A model generated the notes under the pieces. It ran no database searches, was not told the DNA's origin, and saw only the letters and a list, made by a program, of their open reading frames with translations. From Candidatus Woesearchaeota archaeon (GTDB lineage Archaea; Nanobdellota; Nanobdellia; Woesearchaeales; ARS49), in the NCBI GenBank assembly GCA_018302815.1, contig JAGVZE010000008.1:1-64000 (forward strand): a stretch of 64,000 bases of DNA. The letters are read 5' to 3'. Position numbers and translations under genes: made by a program. This document shows, one piece after another, positions 16,496-24,353 of the stretch; positions within the stretch are counted from its first letter, which is position 1, and the number at the start of each line of letters is the position of its first letter.

Positions 16496-17410
16496 TTACT
16501 TCTTTCCAAAAACGCGGTCTTGAACTTCATCACGGAAACGCTGCATCCCACAGTACCACCGAAGGACAATGCCTCCTGATTCCTCAAACCAAGCATAATT
16601 CTGAGCATCCCCTTGTTTTCTCACTAAAACGTAACCTATCCTGGACGTCTGAAAATAACGCATCAACGGATTAATCTGCCTTTGCATTTGGCTATTCAGC
16701 CCGTTCAAATTACCCATCTTCACTTCAAAAAGCACCGGAAGATCGCGCACGAGCGCAATACAATCATAATCAGTAACTGTCTGATACACATCCCTAATAC
16801 ACACCGCACCGTTTTTATGAACAAATCGCAACCTGCCCGCACTTGCCCCGTCAGGAATAGGCTGATATTCGTACCTATCCGGATCAGAATCACACTCCAC
16901 TTCCACCGCTCTTTGAACAATCAACTCACCAAGATTGCCTATTTTGGACTTAAACGAGTTTTTATCATTACCAAAAATAGCGAATAACTCATCATGCAAA
17001 ACATAATCTTTCCAATCGGGCAATCTTTTTCCAACCGCAAGGACAAGATCCTCAAGATCGGTCGTCTGCACTAAATCAAACCTTGCAATCGGTTTTGATG
17101 CCATATTGCTCTTTTTTTGAATTGGCAAAAAAGGACTAGCAGGAACAGGTGATGCTTGAACATCAATACGCCCCGCTTCCCCTACAACCTGACTAAGATA
17201 GAACTTATGTGCAGAATAAACCATACTCACGCGAGAAATAGGAACCAACAATTCACCTACTAAGACTTGCATAATCACATCTGAACTGACGTCTTTAAGG
17301 AGCGTGTCTGCTACGGCCCCCATCGCATAGTAGCTCTTGCGTCCAGCATCGTACTGCTTTAATGCTTGGCTTAGAACCCAAATTCCATTAGCGCGAACCA
17401 CATCATCCAT
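16496..17410 (-). CDS. Hypothetical protein with possible PD-(D/E)XK core
   Basis: I do not recognise this protein of about 304 residues. In its C-terminal half the sequence TDYDCIALVRDLPVLFEVKMG has the Asp...Glu-x-Lys spacing of PD-(D/E)XK nucleases, preceded by a helix-rich region. The N-terminal half is helical with a low-complexity linker rich in Pro and Ser near residue 90. The ATG at 17410 fits a minus-strand TATA box (GCTTTAAAAG, 17432-17442) better than the GTG at 17419. It is transcribed divergently from the RNase Z gene. Confidence 0.6.
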   Translation of the reverse strand: MDDVVRANGIWVLSQALKQYDAGRKSYYAMGAVADTLLKDVSSDVIMQVLVGELLVPISRVSMVYSAHKFYLSQVVGEAGRIDVQASPVPASPFLPIQKKSNMASKPIARFDLVQTTDLEDLVLAVGKRLPDWKDYVLHDELFAIFGNDKNSFKSKIGNLGELIVQRAVEVECDSDPDRYEYQPIPDGASAGRLRFVHKNGAVCIRDVYQTVTDYDCIALVRDLPVLFEVKMGNLNGLNSQMQRQINPLMRYFQTSRIGYVLVRKQGDAQNYAWFEESGGIVLRWYCGMQRFRDEVQDRVFGKK

Positions 17411-17431
17411 TGTTATCACTGTAAAGTCATC

Positions 17432-17473
17432 ACTTTTAAAGCTTTCGTTCGTTCACCGAGGGAATATTTATAA
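17432..17473. promoter_or_regulatory. Divergent promoters of the orphan gene and RNase Z
   Basis: A minus-strand TATA box lies at 17432-17442 and a plus-strand TATA box, ATATTTATAAA, at 17464-17473. Each is about 25-30 bp from the start codon it would serve (17410 and 17497). Confidence 0.55.
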
Positions 17474-17496
17474 ACACTCAGACGAGCAATATCGCC

Positions 17497-18387
17497 ATGC
17501 AACTGACCTTTTTAGGCACATCCTGCATGATGCCGACCAAAGAGCGCAACCCAAGCGCTATGTACCTAGAGTTCAAAGGAGAAGGCATACTGTTCGACTG
17601 CGCAGAAGGCACACAAAGACAAATGAGAATATGCGGAATATCGCTCGCAAAAGTGCACAAAATCCTCATCAGCCACTGGCACGGAGACCACATATTGGGC
17701 CTTCCGGGACTGCTCTTGACTATCGCTAGCCTTGACTTGAATCAAGGCGTTGACATCTTTGGCCCACGAGGAAGCAAAAAAGCATTCCAATCACTATTCG
17801 GAGGAATAGAATTCGAATCGAAATTCAACATCAAAATACACGAAGTGCACGAAGGAATGTTCTTTGAGAATGAAGACTACGCGCTTGAAAGCATGCCGAT
17901 GAAACACCCAGTGCCTTGCGTTGGATACAACTTCATAGAGAAAGATAGACGACGAATAAAAGTCGATTACGTCAAGAAATTAGGCATGCCTGAGGGACCG
18001 CTGCTCGGCAAACTCCAACGAGGAGAAAGCGTAGAGTTCAAAGGCAAAAAAGTCACGCCTGAAGAAGCGACAACATTAATCAAAGGAAGAAAGCTCACAT
18101 TCATCACGGATACCCTGATGAATCAAAACTGCGCGACACTCGCGGCCAACGCGGACCTATTGGTAATCGATAGCACGTACACGAGCAAACTCAAAGACAA
18201 AGCAGAAGAACACGGACATTTGACCGCGCTAGAAGGAGCGCAAGTAGCGTCACAAGCAGGAGTCAAAAAACTTGTTTTAACACACTTTAGCGCGCGCTAT
18301 AAAAACACACTTGAACTCGAAGAAGACGCACGAACAGCGTTCGATAATGTAGTATCAGCGTATGATTTCATGAGAATAACGCTTTAG
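17497..18387 (+). CDS. rnz: Ribonuclease Z
   Basis: tRNase Z matures the 3' ends of tRNA precursors. The 296-residue metallo-beta-lactamase fold enzyme shows FLGTSCMMPT at the N-terminus, the zinc motif HWHGDH at residues 60-65, a PMKHPVPCVGYNF segment, ITDT near 205, and the late LTHFSARY histidine. Length and motifs match the short form found in archaea. It ends convergently with, and overlaps by 4 bp, the next leftward gene. Confidence 0.95.
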   Translation: MQLTFLGTSCMMPTKERNPSAMYLEFKGEGILFDCAEGTQRQMRICGISLAKVHKILISHWHGDHILGLPGLLLTIASLDLNQGVDIFGPRGSKKAFQSLFGGIEFESKFNIKIHEVHEGMFFENEDYALESMPMKHPVPCVGYNFIEKDRRRIKVDYVKKLGMPEGPLLGKLQRGESVEFKGKKVTPEEATTLIKGRKLTFITDTLMNQNCATLAANADLLVIDSTYTSKLKDKAEEHGHLTALEGAQVASQAGVKKLVLTHFSARYKNTLELEEDARTAFDNVVSAYDFMRITL

Positions 18388-19592
18388 ATGGCATCGCGCA
18401 AAATCTCTGCAAGCTCTTCAAGATTCTTAAGGTTCTGCGCCGCCGCCTGCGTAACTTCATCCATCATCTTAACCCTCGGAGCATAGTCTCCTGAAATACG
18501 CTTGAACATCTCCTGCGCTCTAGGCAGTTTTTTGCGCTCTGCCACAAGCGCGCGAACATCTGCTATCTGAACAGCATACGCATCATGCACTCTTTGAGCC
18601 TCAACAAGAATGCCATCAAGACTCTGTTTTGCCGTTGAAATAAGCTTTCCCACCGATTCCTCAACTATATGAATCCGGTACGAAAAACGCTTTCCTAACG
18701 CCGTCCAAGTCGGCTGGCGATTCTTAACCCTGACCAAAACATCCTCATTGGGCGCAGCCGCGCCCTTGAACTGAACAAGGTCCACTTTGCCATTTCCATC
18801 CTTTGTCAAATTGAAAGCAAAAGAAGTGTACGGAGGCTCAACTATCACAGGCACGTTCGGCTCAACTGAATTAAGAATATGAATAAACTGCGCCGCAAGA
18901 TACAAATCCTTCGCGTCCAGTTCGCCGAACGCATCGACTACCGCCTCTGCATGATTACGATAGCCCTCAACCAAAGAGAATCCCAAATCCATTAGCTGCT
19001 CATCAGTTCTACCACGCCCAACCCATTTGTTGCCATGATGCCTCTCAAGATACGCGCGCCTTGCCAACTTAGGATCCATACCATGGCGCTCGAGAAACTC
19101 CCTAACCTCATTATCAAGCTCAAAATAGTTGTCTCTATCATGTCTTACCAACACGGATAGAAAATCGTGCAACCCGCGTTCATCCATCTTTGAAGCTGCA
19201 GCGCGAATAGTACGGAAAAGAGATTCGTAATGCTTCACCTTGCCAGTCTCATCAAGACCCTTCTCGATAAAACGCTCACCGTAAAGCTTGACTATTATGA
19301 ACGGCACCCAATCAGGCTTTACCAGCTTCTGATCAGAACTAATAAACATCATATCACCCACATACGCTCCGAACTTCTCTTTGCTACACACGTAGTTCAA
19401 CCAAGAAGGAGGAGAGTAGACAAACTTAACCTGCCTTGGACCCTCGTTCGTGGTCAAAGTCACTTCATGCTTTGGCTGGTGCTCCCAGTAATCAAAAATA
19501 TCATACTGCTTACCCATAGGGTCGTGCACGAGCCGGCACTCAAGCCTGCCTTCGTTGACAACACTTAGTTCCTGCCTAATCTGAAGAGTCAT
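18384..19592 (-). CDS. Hypothetical protein
   Basis: A cytoplasmic protein of about 402 residues that I cannot place. The N-terminal part is beta-rich (a YDIFDYWEHQPKHEV segment and KFVYSPPSWLNYV), the middle has many His and Arg (ARRAYLERHHGNKWVGRG), and the last 90 residues form a predicted coiled coil. No catalytic motif is evident. The start at the ATG 19592 overlaps the preceding gene by 4 bp (ATGA), which argues for translational coupling, and rules out the longer frame from 19613. Confidence 0.6.
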   Translation of the reverse strand: MTLQIRQELSVVNEGRLECRLVHDPMGKQYDIFDYWEHQPKHEVTLTTNEGPRQVKFVYSPPSWLNYVCSKEKFGAYVGDMMFISSDQKLVKPDWVPFIIVKLYGERFIEKGLDETGKVKHYESLFRTIRAAASKMDERGLHDFLSVLVRHDRDNYFELDNEVREFLERHGMDPKLARRAYLERHHGNKWVGRGRTDEQLMDLGFSLVEGYRNHAEAVVDAFGELDAKDLYLAAQFIHILNSVEPNVPVIVEPPYTSFAFNLTKDGNGKVDLVQFKGAAAPNEDVLVRVKNRQPTWTALGKRFSYRIHIVEESVGKLISTAKQSLDGILVEAQRVHDAYAVQIADVRALVAERKKLPRAQEMFKRISGDYAPRVKMMDEVTQAAAQNLKNLEELAEILRDAI

Positions 19593-19900
19593 ATCGACAA
19601 ATCTCCAAAACACCCTTTATAAAGGTTTTGCACTAAAGACTCATAAAGCGACCGGTTATATTCTCTTACCACCGCAAGCAATTGGTCCTTTGCGGATATC
19701 GCTCTTGACGTTTGAAATGAACTCAAGAAAGCGAGTCCAATCGAAGACTGCCACGCTATCTGATAACGCCTTGCCCTCGAACTTGCGAACCCAAATTTAT
19801 CGTCAAGATAATACCACGAACTCGGAAGAAATGGATCCCTATCTTCACGGAACAAATCAGTGATTAATTCTATCCCGTCCTCACAAACAACTTCACTCAT
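19589..19900 (-). CDS. Hypothetical protein
   Basis: A 103-residue protein of unknown function, acidic at the N-terminus (MSEVVCEDGIELITDLFRED) and helical after residue 40. It is the first gene of a two-gene unit with the 402-residue orphan, which overlaps it by 4 bp. The start is the ATG at 19900. No domain recognised. Confidence 0.55.
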   Translation of the reverse strand: MSEVVCEDGIELITDLFREDRDPFLPSSWYYLDDKFGFASSRARRYQIAWQSSIGLAFLSSFQTSRAISAKDQLLAVVREYNRSLYESLVQNLYKGCFGDLSI

Positions 19901-19955
19901 CAAGTGAAGGGAAAACTGCCACTATAAGAAAGAAACTGATAAAAAAATTCTTATC

Positions 19956-20171
19956 TTACTTACGCGCCGCGAGCTTGATATCTTCCGCTTTCAGAGTTTT
20001 CCTGCCTGCGTGAAGCGCGAACTGGTAAGCGGACTGCGCGAGTCTCTTACCGTATTCTTCAAGCAAAGTCTTAAGCTCGGTTTTAGCGTCATCAGAGACA
20101 CGCTCAGCTCCTGCCTGCTTCATCAACTGCTCCATCGCTGCGAGCGGAATCAATCGTTTTGAACTTGCCAT
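19956..20171 (-). CDS. Archaeal histone
   Basis: A minimal 71-residue histone-fold protein that wraps DNA as dimers and longer polymers. The sequence follows the HMf pattern: RLIPLAAMEQLMKQAGAERV as helix 1, a long middle helix (LKTLLEEYGKRLAQSAYQFA), then AGRKTLKAEDIKLAARK. There are no tails. The start is the ATG at 20171 (MASSKRL); the frame is open further upstream but lacks homology. A TATA box CTTTAAATAC on the minus strand lies near 20203-20212, giving a short leader. Confidence 0.95.
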   Translation of the reverse strand: MASSKRLIPLAAMEQLMKQAGAERVSDDAKTELKTLLEEYGKRLAQSAYQFALHAGRKTLKAEDIKLAARK

Positions 20172-20286
20172 AACAAACCACCCCACTGGACAGGAACCGC
20201 CGATAGTATTTAAAGATTTGCCCGCTTAACGGTTTAAACAGAGCCAGAATGATAAAAGAAGAAAGAAAAAACCTTGTTTAGCAAAA

Positions 20287-20685
20287 ATGGGAAATCCAAA
20301 AGGAGCGAATGCCGAGCGAGAACTCATCCACCTCTTCTGGAAGACAAAAGAGTGGACCGCGTGCAGAGTAGCAGGATCGGGCAGCATGAACTACCCATCC
20401 CCAGATATAGTCGCGTGCAAAGAAGGACTAGTCTTTGCAATAGAATGCAAAGCCACCAAAGAGAATAATCAGTATCTTGAGAAGAGAGAGGTTGATGAAC
20501 TAATTGAATACGCACGACTCGCAGGAGCAAGGCCGATCATAGCGGTACGCTTCAACTTCAAACAATGGAGGTTCCTCAACCCTGCGGATTTGGACCTTAA
20601 AACCGCATCAGTTGGGATAAACCAAGAACTCGCAGAGCTAAGAGGGATAACGTTCGAAGAGCTGACAGGCACGAAACATTTATAA
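20287..20685 (+). CDS. hjc: Holliday junction resolvase Hjc
   Basis: Hjc cleaves four-way junctions in recombination and fork repair. The 132 residues show the family pattern: KGANAERELI (Glu of the active site), the RVAGSGSMNYPSPDIVACKE segment with catalytic Asp, and FAIECKATKE with the Glu-x-Lys pair. It precedes tfe by 25 bp on the same strand, with a TATA-like CATTTATAAACC between the two, so tfe may be transcribed separately. Confidence 0.95.
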   Translation: MGNPKGANAERELIHLFWKTKEWTACRVAGSGSMNYPSPDIVACKEGLVFAIECKATKENNQYLEKREVDELIEYARLAGARPIIAVRFNFKQWRFLNPADLDLKTASVGINQELAELRGITFEELTGTKHL

Positions 20686-20710
20686 ACCGATATACGGCAA
20701 AATCAATGGG

Positions 20711-21310
20711 ATGAAAATCACACCAAAACTCATCGATGATGTGGTAATAGAAGTCGCAGGCCAAGACATCCTACCCCTTGTGAAGGCTTTGCGCAACAAA
20801 ACAAACGTTTCTGAATTCAAGCTCGCGACTGTCATAAAAAAAGAAATCAACGTCACGAGAAACATGCTCTATAGGCTGTATGATAATAATCTGGTTAGTT
20901 TCACACGCAAAAAAGACAAAAAGAAAGGATGGTACATCTACTACTGGACTTTCAATCTTAGACGAGTAAGAGACCTTGTCAAAGACATCAAAAAACAAAA
21001 ATTCGAAAAACTAGGGGAAAGATTGGAACGCGAGCGAACAGTCCAATTCTACATCTGCCCAAACAAATGCATGAGGCTTGATTTTGAACAAGCGCACGAC
21101 TACCAATTCAAATGCCCCGAATGCGGAATCCTTTTAGGCATAGAAGACAACACGCAAAAAATCAAAGACCTTGAATTTGAACTGGTAAATATCGAGAAAG
21201 AACTCAAGATGCTTCTTGAAGAGCCAAAAACTGCGCCTGCCGCTAAAATAAAAGCAAAACCAAAGGCGAAACCCAAGAAAAAAGCAGTAAAGTCAAAGAA
21301 GAGACATTAG
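20711..21310 (+). CDS. tfe: Transcription factor E (TFIIE-alpha homolog)
   Basis: TFE stabilises promoter opening by RNA polymerase with TBP and TFB. The 199-residue protein has an N-terminal winged helix (about 10-90) and a zinc ribbon with Cys116, Cys120, Cys135 and Cys138, then a coiled segment and a Lys/Ala/Pro-rich basic tail (about 225-300 bp from the end) that is longer than in many archaea. Its 3' end overlaps the convergent orphan gene by 18 bp. Confidence 0.95.
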   Translation: MKITPKLIDDVVIEVAGQDILPLVKALRNKTNVSEFKLATVIKKEINVTRNMLYRLYDNNLVSFTRKKDKKKGWYIYYWTFNLRRVRDLVKDIKKQKFEKLGERLERERTVQFYICPNKCMRLDFEQAHDYQFKCPECGILLGIEDNTQKIKDLEFELVNIEKELKMLLEEPKTAPAAKIKAKPKAKPKKKAVKSKKRH

Positions 21311-21760
21311 ATCTATACCGTTCTCAGTCACTCTTTTTTGAAACTCGATAAAATCATGCGATGCAGGATTTTTACCTGTAATCTGAAGAATGCTGCCAAC
21401 ACCCACCACGTGCCTATTCTCCAGCAAAGATGATTCGCTTGGGTTCACCAAAGCACCGCCAGGAACGAACGCGTCAGGCTCTGCTAGCACAAGGTCGGAA
21501 AAACCAGTATCTTCCACCAATACATCTGCAAATGCTGTTCTAGCTTCGCTTGACGATTGCTTGAGAATCACGCGCGCTTTGCGCGATCTTAGAATGCCAG
21601 GTAAAAGAGAACACAAAACAGATTTAGGATTCACGACCTCGACAATTCCCCCTTTCGGAATTAGTTTTTGAAGATGAAATGATATCGCATAGCCTGCTTT
21701 TGAATCATAAACTGCCGGCTGCTCAGGGTAAACCGCGAACGCGGAAGAAAACAACCTCAT
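21293..21760 (-). CDS. Hypothetical protein
   Basis: A 155-residue alpha/beta protein of unknown function. The stretch from about 95 to 130 (a LVLAEPDAFVPGGALVNPSE run) faintly resembles the Rossmann-like C-terminal half of eIF2B-related proteins, but the active-site Cys and Asp of that family are not convincingly aligned. Its start overlaps the stop of the small membrane protein gene at 21757 by 4 bp. Low certainty of any role. Confidence 0.5.
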   Translation of the reverse strand: MRLFSSAFAVYPEQPAVYDSKAGYAISFHLQKLIPKGGIVEVVNPKSVLCSLLPGILRSRKARVILKQSSSEARTAFADVLVEDTGFSDLVLAEPDAFVPGGALVNPSESSLLENRHVVGVGSILQITGKNPASHDFIEFQKRVTENGIDLMSLL

Positions 21761-21948
21761 CGCTTCTTGAGCTTATGCAAGAGCTTCTGCTCATCTTTGA
21801 CCAAATGGCCAACCATTCGCTCAACGTGACCCTCAATGCGCTCAACACGACGCTCCATAAGCACAAGCACCCTCATACAGTAAACAATACCAAACAATAC
21901 CGCAACTATCACCGAAAGAACAATCCGAATAAGCATCTCTTCTGCCAT
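21757..21948 (-). CDS. Small membrane protein with coiled coil
   Basis: A 63-residue protein with one N-terminal transmembrane helix (about 6-30, LIRIVLSVIVAVLFGIVYCM) followed by a charged amphipathic coiled coil rich in Arg, Val and His (MERRVERIEGHVERMVGHLV). This is the layout of a membrane-anchored oligomer. Its stop overlaps the next gene, so the pair is an operon. No family recognised. Confidence 0.55.
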   Translation of the reverse strand: MAEEMLIRIVLSVIVAVLFGIVYCMRVLVLMERRVERIEGHVERMVGHLVKDEQKLLHKLKKR

Positions 21949-22007
21949 ACAACACCTCTTTTCAAAACAATATAATAGAAGAGGGTATAAAAAGGTTTTG
22001 GAGAGGA

Positions 22008-22490
22008 CTACTCTGCAACATACTGCTTAACCCTACGCGCAGCAGCATATAAGCAAAATCGTTCTGTTTGGAAAAAAAGCAATGCACCCCAAATACTAAA
22101 ACACGCCATTGGAAGAATCCAGTTTTTGTTCAAATCTCCCTCATATATTTTCCCAAAATAGCTAGTACTCTTGCCCGTGACAACCAACAAACAACCAAGC
22201 GATATTATCACACCAGCATATGCGGCAGTTGCTATAACCGGCCACTTTCCTCTCTTACCCGTTCCTTCGCAGAAAAAACCCGCAGCATATGATCGCGCCT
22301 TAGTACGCTCACTCTCATCAACTATAACCCCCTCAATAATACCATCCAGAAATTGTTCGGGATTATACGCCGCGCTCATATTTTGATATAACCCTCTTAA
22401 GGGAAATGCCAAAACCCTATTCAATGACGAACCATCTCCATAATACCTTTTTTCAAAAGATGTTTTGACGCGTTCCTGCAAATCATCCAT
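22008..22490 (-). CDS. Membrane protein, paralog 1 of a tandem pair
   Basis: A 160-residue protein from the ATG at 22490. It begins DDLQERV, then has a conserved AYNPEQFLDGIIEGVIVDES region followed by SERTKARSYAA, and two or more hydrophobic helices (AAYAGVIISLGCLLVV and WGALLFFQ) in the second half, separated by FGKIYEGDL. It is clearly paralogous to the next gene upstream. The start lies 8 bp inside that gene. Function unknown; the architecture suggests a cytoplasmic helical domain tethered to the membrane. Confidence 0.65.
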   Translation of the reverse strand: MDDLQERVKTSFEKRYYGDGSSLNRVLAFPLRGLYQNMSAAYNPEQFLDGIIEGVIVDESERTKARSYAAGFFCEGTGKRGKWPVIATAAYAGVIISLGCLLVVTGKSTSYFGKIYEGDLNKNWILPMACFSIWGALLFFQTERFCLYAAARRVKQYVAE

Positions 22491-23001
22491 TAGTATCACC
22501 CAAATATGATTTGAGACGGTGCGTTGCAATATGCGAACACAACTTCATTGACTGAGTACCTAACAAAATACATCCAATACCAAAATTGAGCATTAGCAAA
22601 GCTAATTTAGCATCAATATCAATATTTCCCTCGTATATCCGTTCGAAGGCACGCGCACCCCAGTTTTTACTCACCCAATACCCGCTCCATGAAATAACCA
22701 CTCCTGAATACGCTAGATTTAACAGTATTGCCCGCTTTGAACCTTTGAGCCGGTTATCATGAAAAAACTCAGCCGCGTATGACCGCGCCCGACCACGCTC
22801 AGACTTATCAGCCAACACTCCTTCAATAATTTCATCTAAAAAACGTTCCGGATCATATGCCGCCTTAGCATCTTGATAGAAGAGTTGTAAAGAAAAACTG
22901 AAAAAGCCAATTATTTTTGAGCGCTCGGTTTGAATCATATCTTTTTTACAATACCGCTCTTCAAACGCGCTTCTGACACGCTCCTGTAAATCGTCAGACA
23001 T
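22483..23001 (-). CDS. Membrane protein, paralog 2 of a tandem pair
   Basis: A 172-residue protein sharing DDLQERV, AYDPERFLDEIIEGVLADKS, ERGRARSYAAEFF and IYEGNI motifs with its neighbour, in the same order and spacing, plus hydrophobic helices (LAYSGVVISWSGYW and LALLMLNFGIGCILLG). The two differ at most other positions, so the duplication is old. It starts 6 bp after the stop of the TrmB-like regulator gene and is probably cotranscribed with it. Confidence 0.65.
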   Translation of the reverse strand: MSDDLQERVRSAFEERYCKKDMIQTERSKIIGFFSFSLQLFYQDAKAAYDPERFLDEIIEGVLADKSERGRARSYAAEFFHDNRLKGSKRAILLNLAYSGVVISWSGYWVSKNWGARAFERIYEGNIDIDAKLALLMLNFGIGCILLGTQSMKLCSHIATHRLKSYLGDTNG

Positions 23002-23007
23002 ACAAAA

Positions 23008-23802
23008 TCAGTTCTTGTCCCAGAAGGATTTGAAGATGTTATCAAAACCCTTAGTGAAAGATTCAGAACTTACCCATACACCAAAATCGTAATTAGGATG
23101 CGCCTGAACATCGTCAAGAACCATAAAGGTAATCTGCCTGCCATCGATTGAACAGAACCTTGCAGGAACGCTGTCAGCGTGTTTTAGTTGAGCCACACCC
23201 GCAAGAGTCTTGGTCGCTGAACTGTTGTTCTTTGAAGGAGCAATTATCTTAACGGAAACACCGCGCTCTTTTGCTTTCGCAAAAGCCAACCTTAAATCTT
23301 CAACTTTTCTTGAAAGACCTGCTTCAGTAGTCATGATAAGAACGGATTTTTGCGCGTTCTTAATACCGGCAACCAAATGGCTGCTCAAATTTCCACGGCC
23401 TTTCACAACACCGGTCATTTCGACTGGATCAATCATTTTTATACCTTGAGTATAAAGCGCGCTAAGCTCTCCTAAAAGATCACTTTTCCGAAGACCCTCA
23501 ATAACATTTGACTGCCTGTCGGCATCTTCTTTTATGGACTTTTTCACGCGCTCAATAACTTCAGACGGAGGAACAGCAATGTATTTTATCGGCTTTCCAA
23601 GCTTCATTACAACAAAGCCCTTTCGTTCAAGGCTTTCAAGAACATCATAACTTCTGCTTCTTGGAACATTCGCAATATCAGAAAGTTCACCTGCAGTCGC
23701 AACACCACGAGAGAGAAGAGCGGTCCAAAGATTCGCTTCATAACTGTTCAATCCGAAATCTTTTAGTTTGTTTAAAAAGTCCTTTGGAACAATCATTAGC
23801 AT
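23008..23802 (-). CDS. TrmB-family transcriptional regulator
   Basis: A 264-residue regulator with an N-terminal winged helix (about 7-75: LNSYEANLWTALLSRGVATA, then ARSRSYDVLESLERKGFV-type recognition region) and a C-terminal domain of the phospholipase-D-like type seen in TrmB proteins (SVLIMTTEAGLSRKVEDLRL to the GVWVSSESF end). TrmB members sense sugars or other ligands. The ATG at 23802 is preferred over a TTG at 23811. A minus-strand TATA box (CTTTATATATG, about 23849-23860) precedes it. It leads a three-gene unit with the two paralogous membrane proteins. Confidence 0.85.
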   Translation of the reverse strand: MLMIVPKDFLNKLKDFGLNSYEANLWTALLSRGVATAGELSDIANVPRSRSYDVLESLERKGFVVMKLGKPIKYIAVPPSEVIERVKKSIKEDADRQSNVIEGLRKSDLLGELSALYTQGIKMIDPVEMTGVVKGRGNLSSHLVAGIKNAQKSVLIMTTEAGLSRKVEDLRLAFAKAKERGVSVKIIAPSKNNSSATKTLAGVAQLKHADSVPARFCSIDGRQITFMVLDDVQAHPNYDFGVWVSSESFTKGFDNIFKSFWDKN

Positions 23803-23896
23803 TCCCTCCAAATATTGTGATAGTTGTTACTCCTCAGTGAGAATAAGTCATATATAAAGGTTTCCTTTTAACAAGAGTATTTACATTAAAGGTGTG

Positions 23897-23917
23897 ACCC
23901 CTTGATTTCGTGTGGAA
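23897..23917 (-). promoter_or_regulatory. Origin recognition box, left
   Basis: Read on the minus strand this 21-bp element begins TTCCACACGAAAT and ends in GGGGT. It has the same length and fixed positions as the right-hand box, and the dyad half faces the AT-rich core. Confidence 0.7.
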
Positions 23918-24286
23918 GTACGATTGTATGAACTGTAGTGTTTGATGTTTTTTAGTTGTTAATTATTATAAATATAGATAATAATAGTTGTTATTAGTTA
24001 TTGTAGTTTTTATTTATTTTAAATATTAAAAATAATTGTTTTTGGTTTTTTATGTTTTTCTATTATTATCTATATAGAAACTTAATATATTATTATATTA
24101 TTATCTCTAAAAATCTGATAAATAAAAAAAGAAAAAAGTAAAACAAAAAATATTTTTCCTACAAAAACAAAGGTAAACAATAATAACTTCATTTATTTGA
24201 TGATTGATTTGACATAACACAAAAGATAAGATCACATCATTATATTATCATCAAAAACAATCAAACACACAACACAAACACAGATG

Positions 24287-24307
24287 TTCCAGTGGAAATG
24301 ATGGGGT
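24287..24307 (+). promoter_or_regulatory. Origin recognition box, right
   Basis: The element TTCCAGTGGAAAT followed by GATGGGGT is very close to the canonical archaeal ORB, with the TTCCAGTGGAAA dyad and the G-string. Orc1/Cdc6 is expected to bind it. It lies 16 bp before the orc1 TATA box, so initiator binding could also repress its own gene. Confidence 0.82.
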
Positions 24308-24322
24308 GAGGCATGACAAAAA

Positions 24323-24332
24323 CTTTAAATAC
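24323..24332 (+). promoter_or_regulatory. TATA box of orc1/cdc6
   Basis: CTTTAAATAC is centred about 26 bp before the ATG at 24354. This spacing decides the start of the gene: the in-frame GTG at 24306 lies upstream of the promoter and would not be in the mRNA. Confidence 0.65.
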
Positions 24333-24353
24333 AAACACACTACTGATTTCCAC

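Larger units (their letters stand above)
23880..24310. other. Predicted replication origin
   Basis: The 551-bp gap before orc1/cdc6 has an extremely AT-rich core (about 23935-24250), T-rich on the left and A-rich on the right, which would melt easily. It is bordered by two origin recognition boxes in opposite orientation, each with the TTCCA...GAAAT...GGGGT layout. Location next to the initiator gene and PolD genes is the known arrangement at other archaeal origins such as Pyrococcus. No ORF of note occurs in the core. Confidence 0.8.

Noticed and set aside
24306-24353. Longer orc1/cdc6 start at a GTG
   Set aside because: The TATA box lies inside this segment and the ORB overlaps the GTG; the ATG at 24354 has the correct promoter distance.
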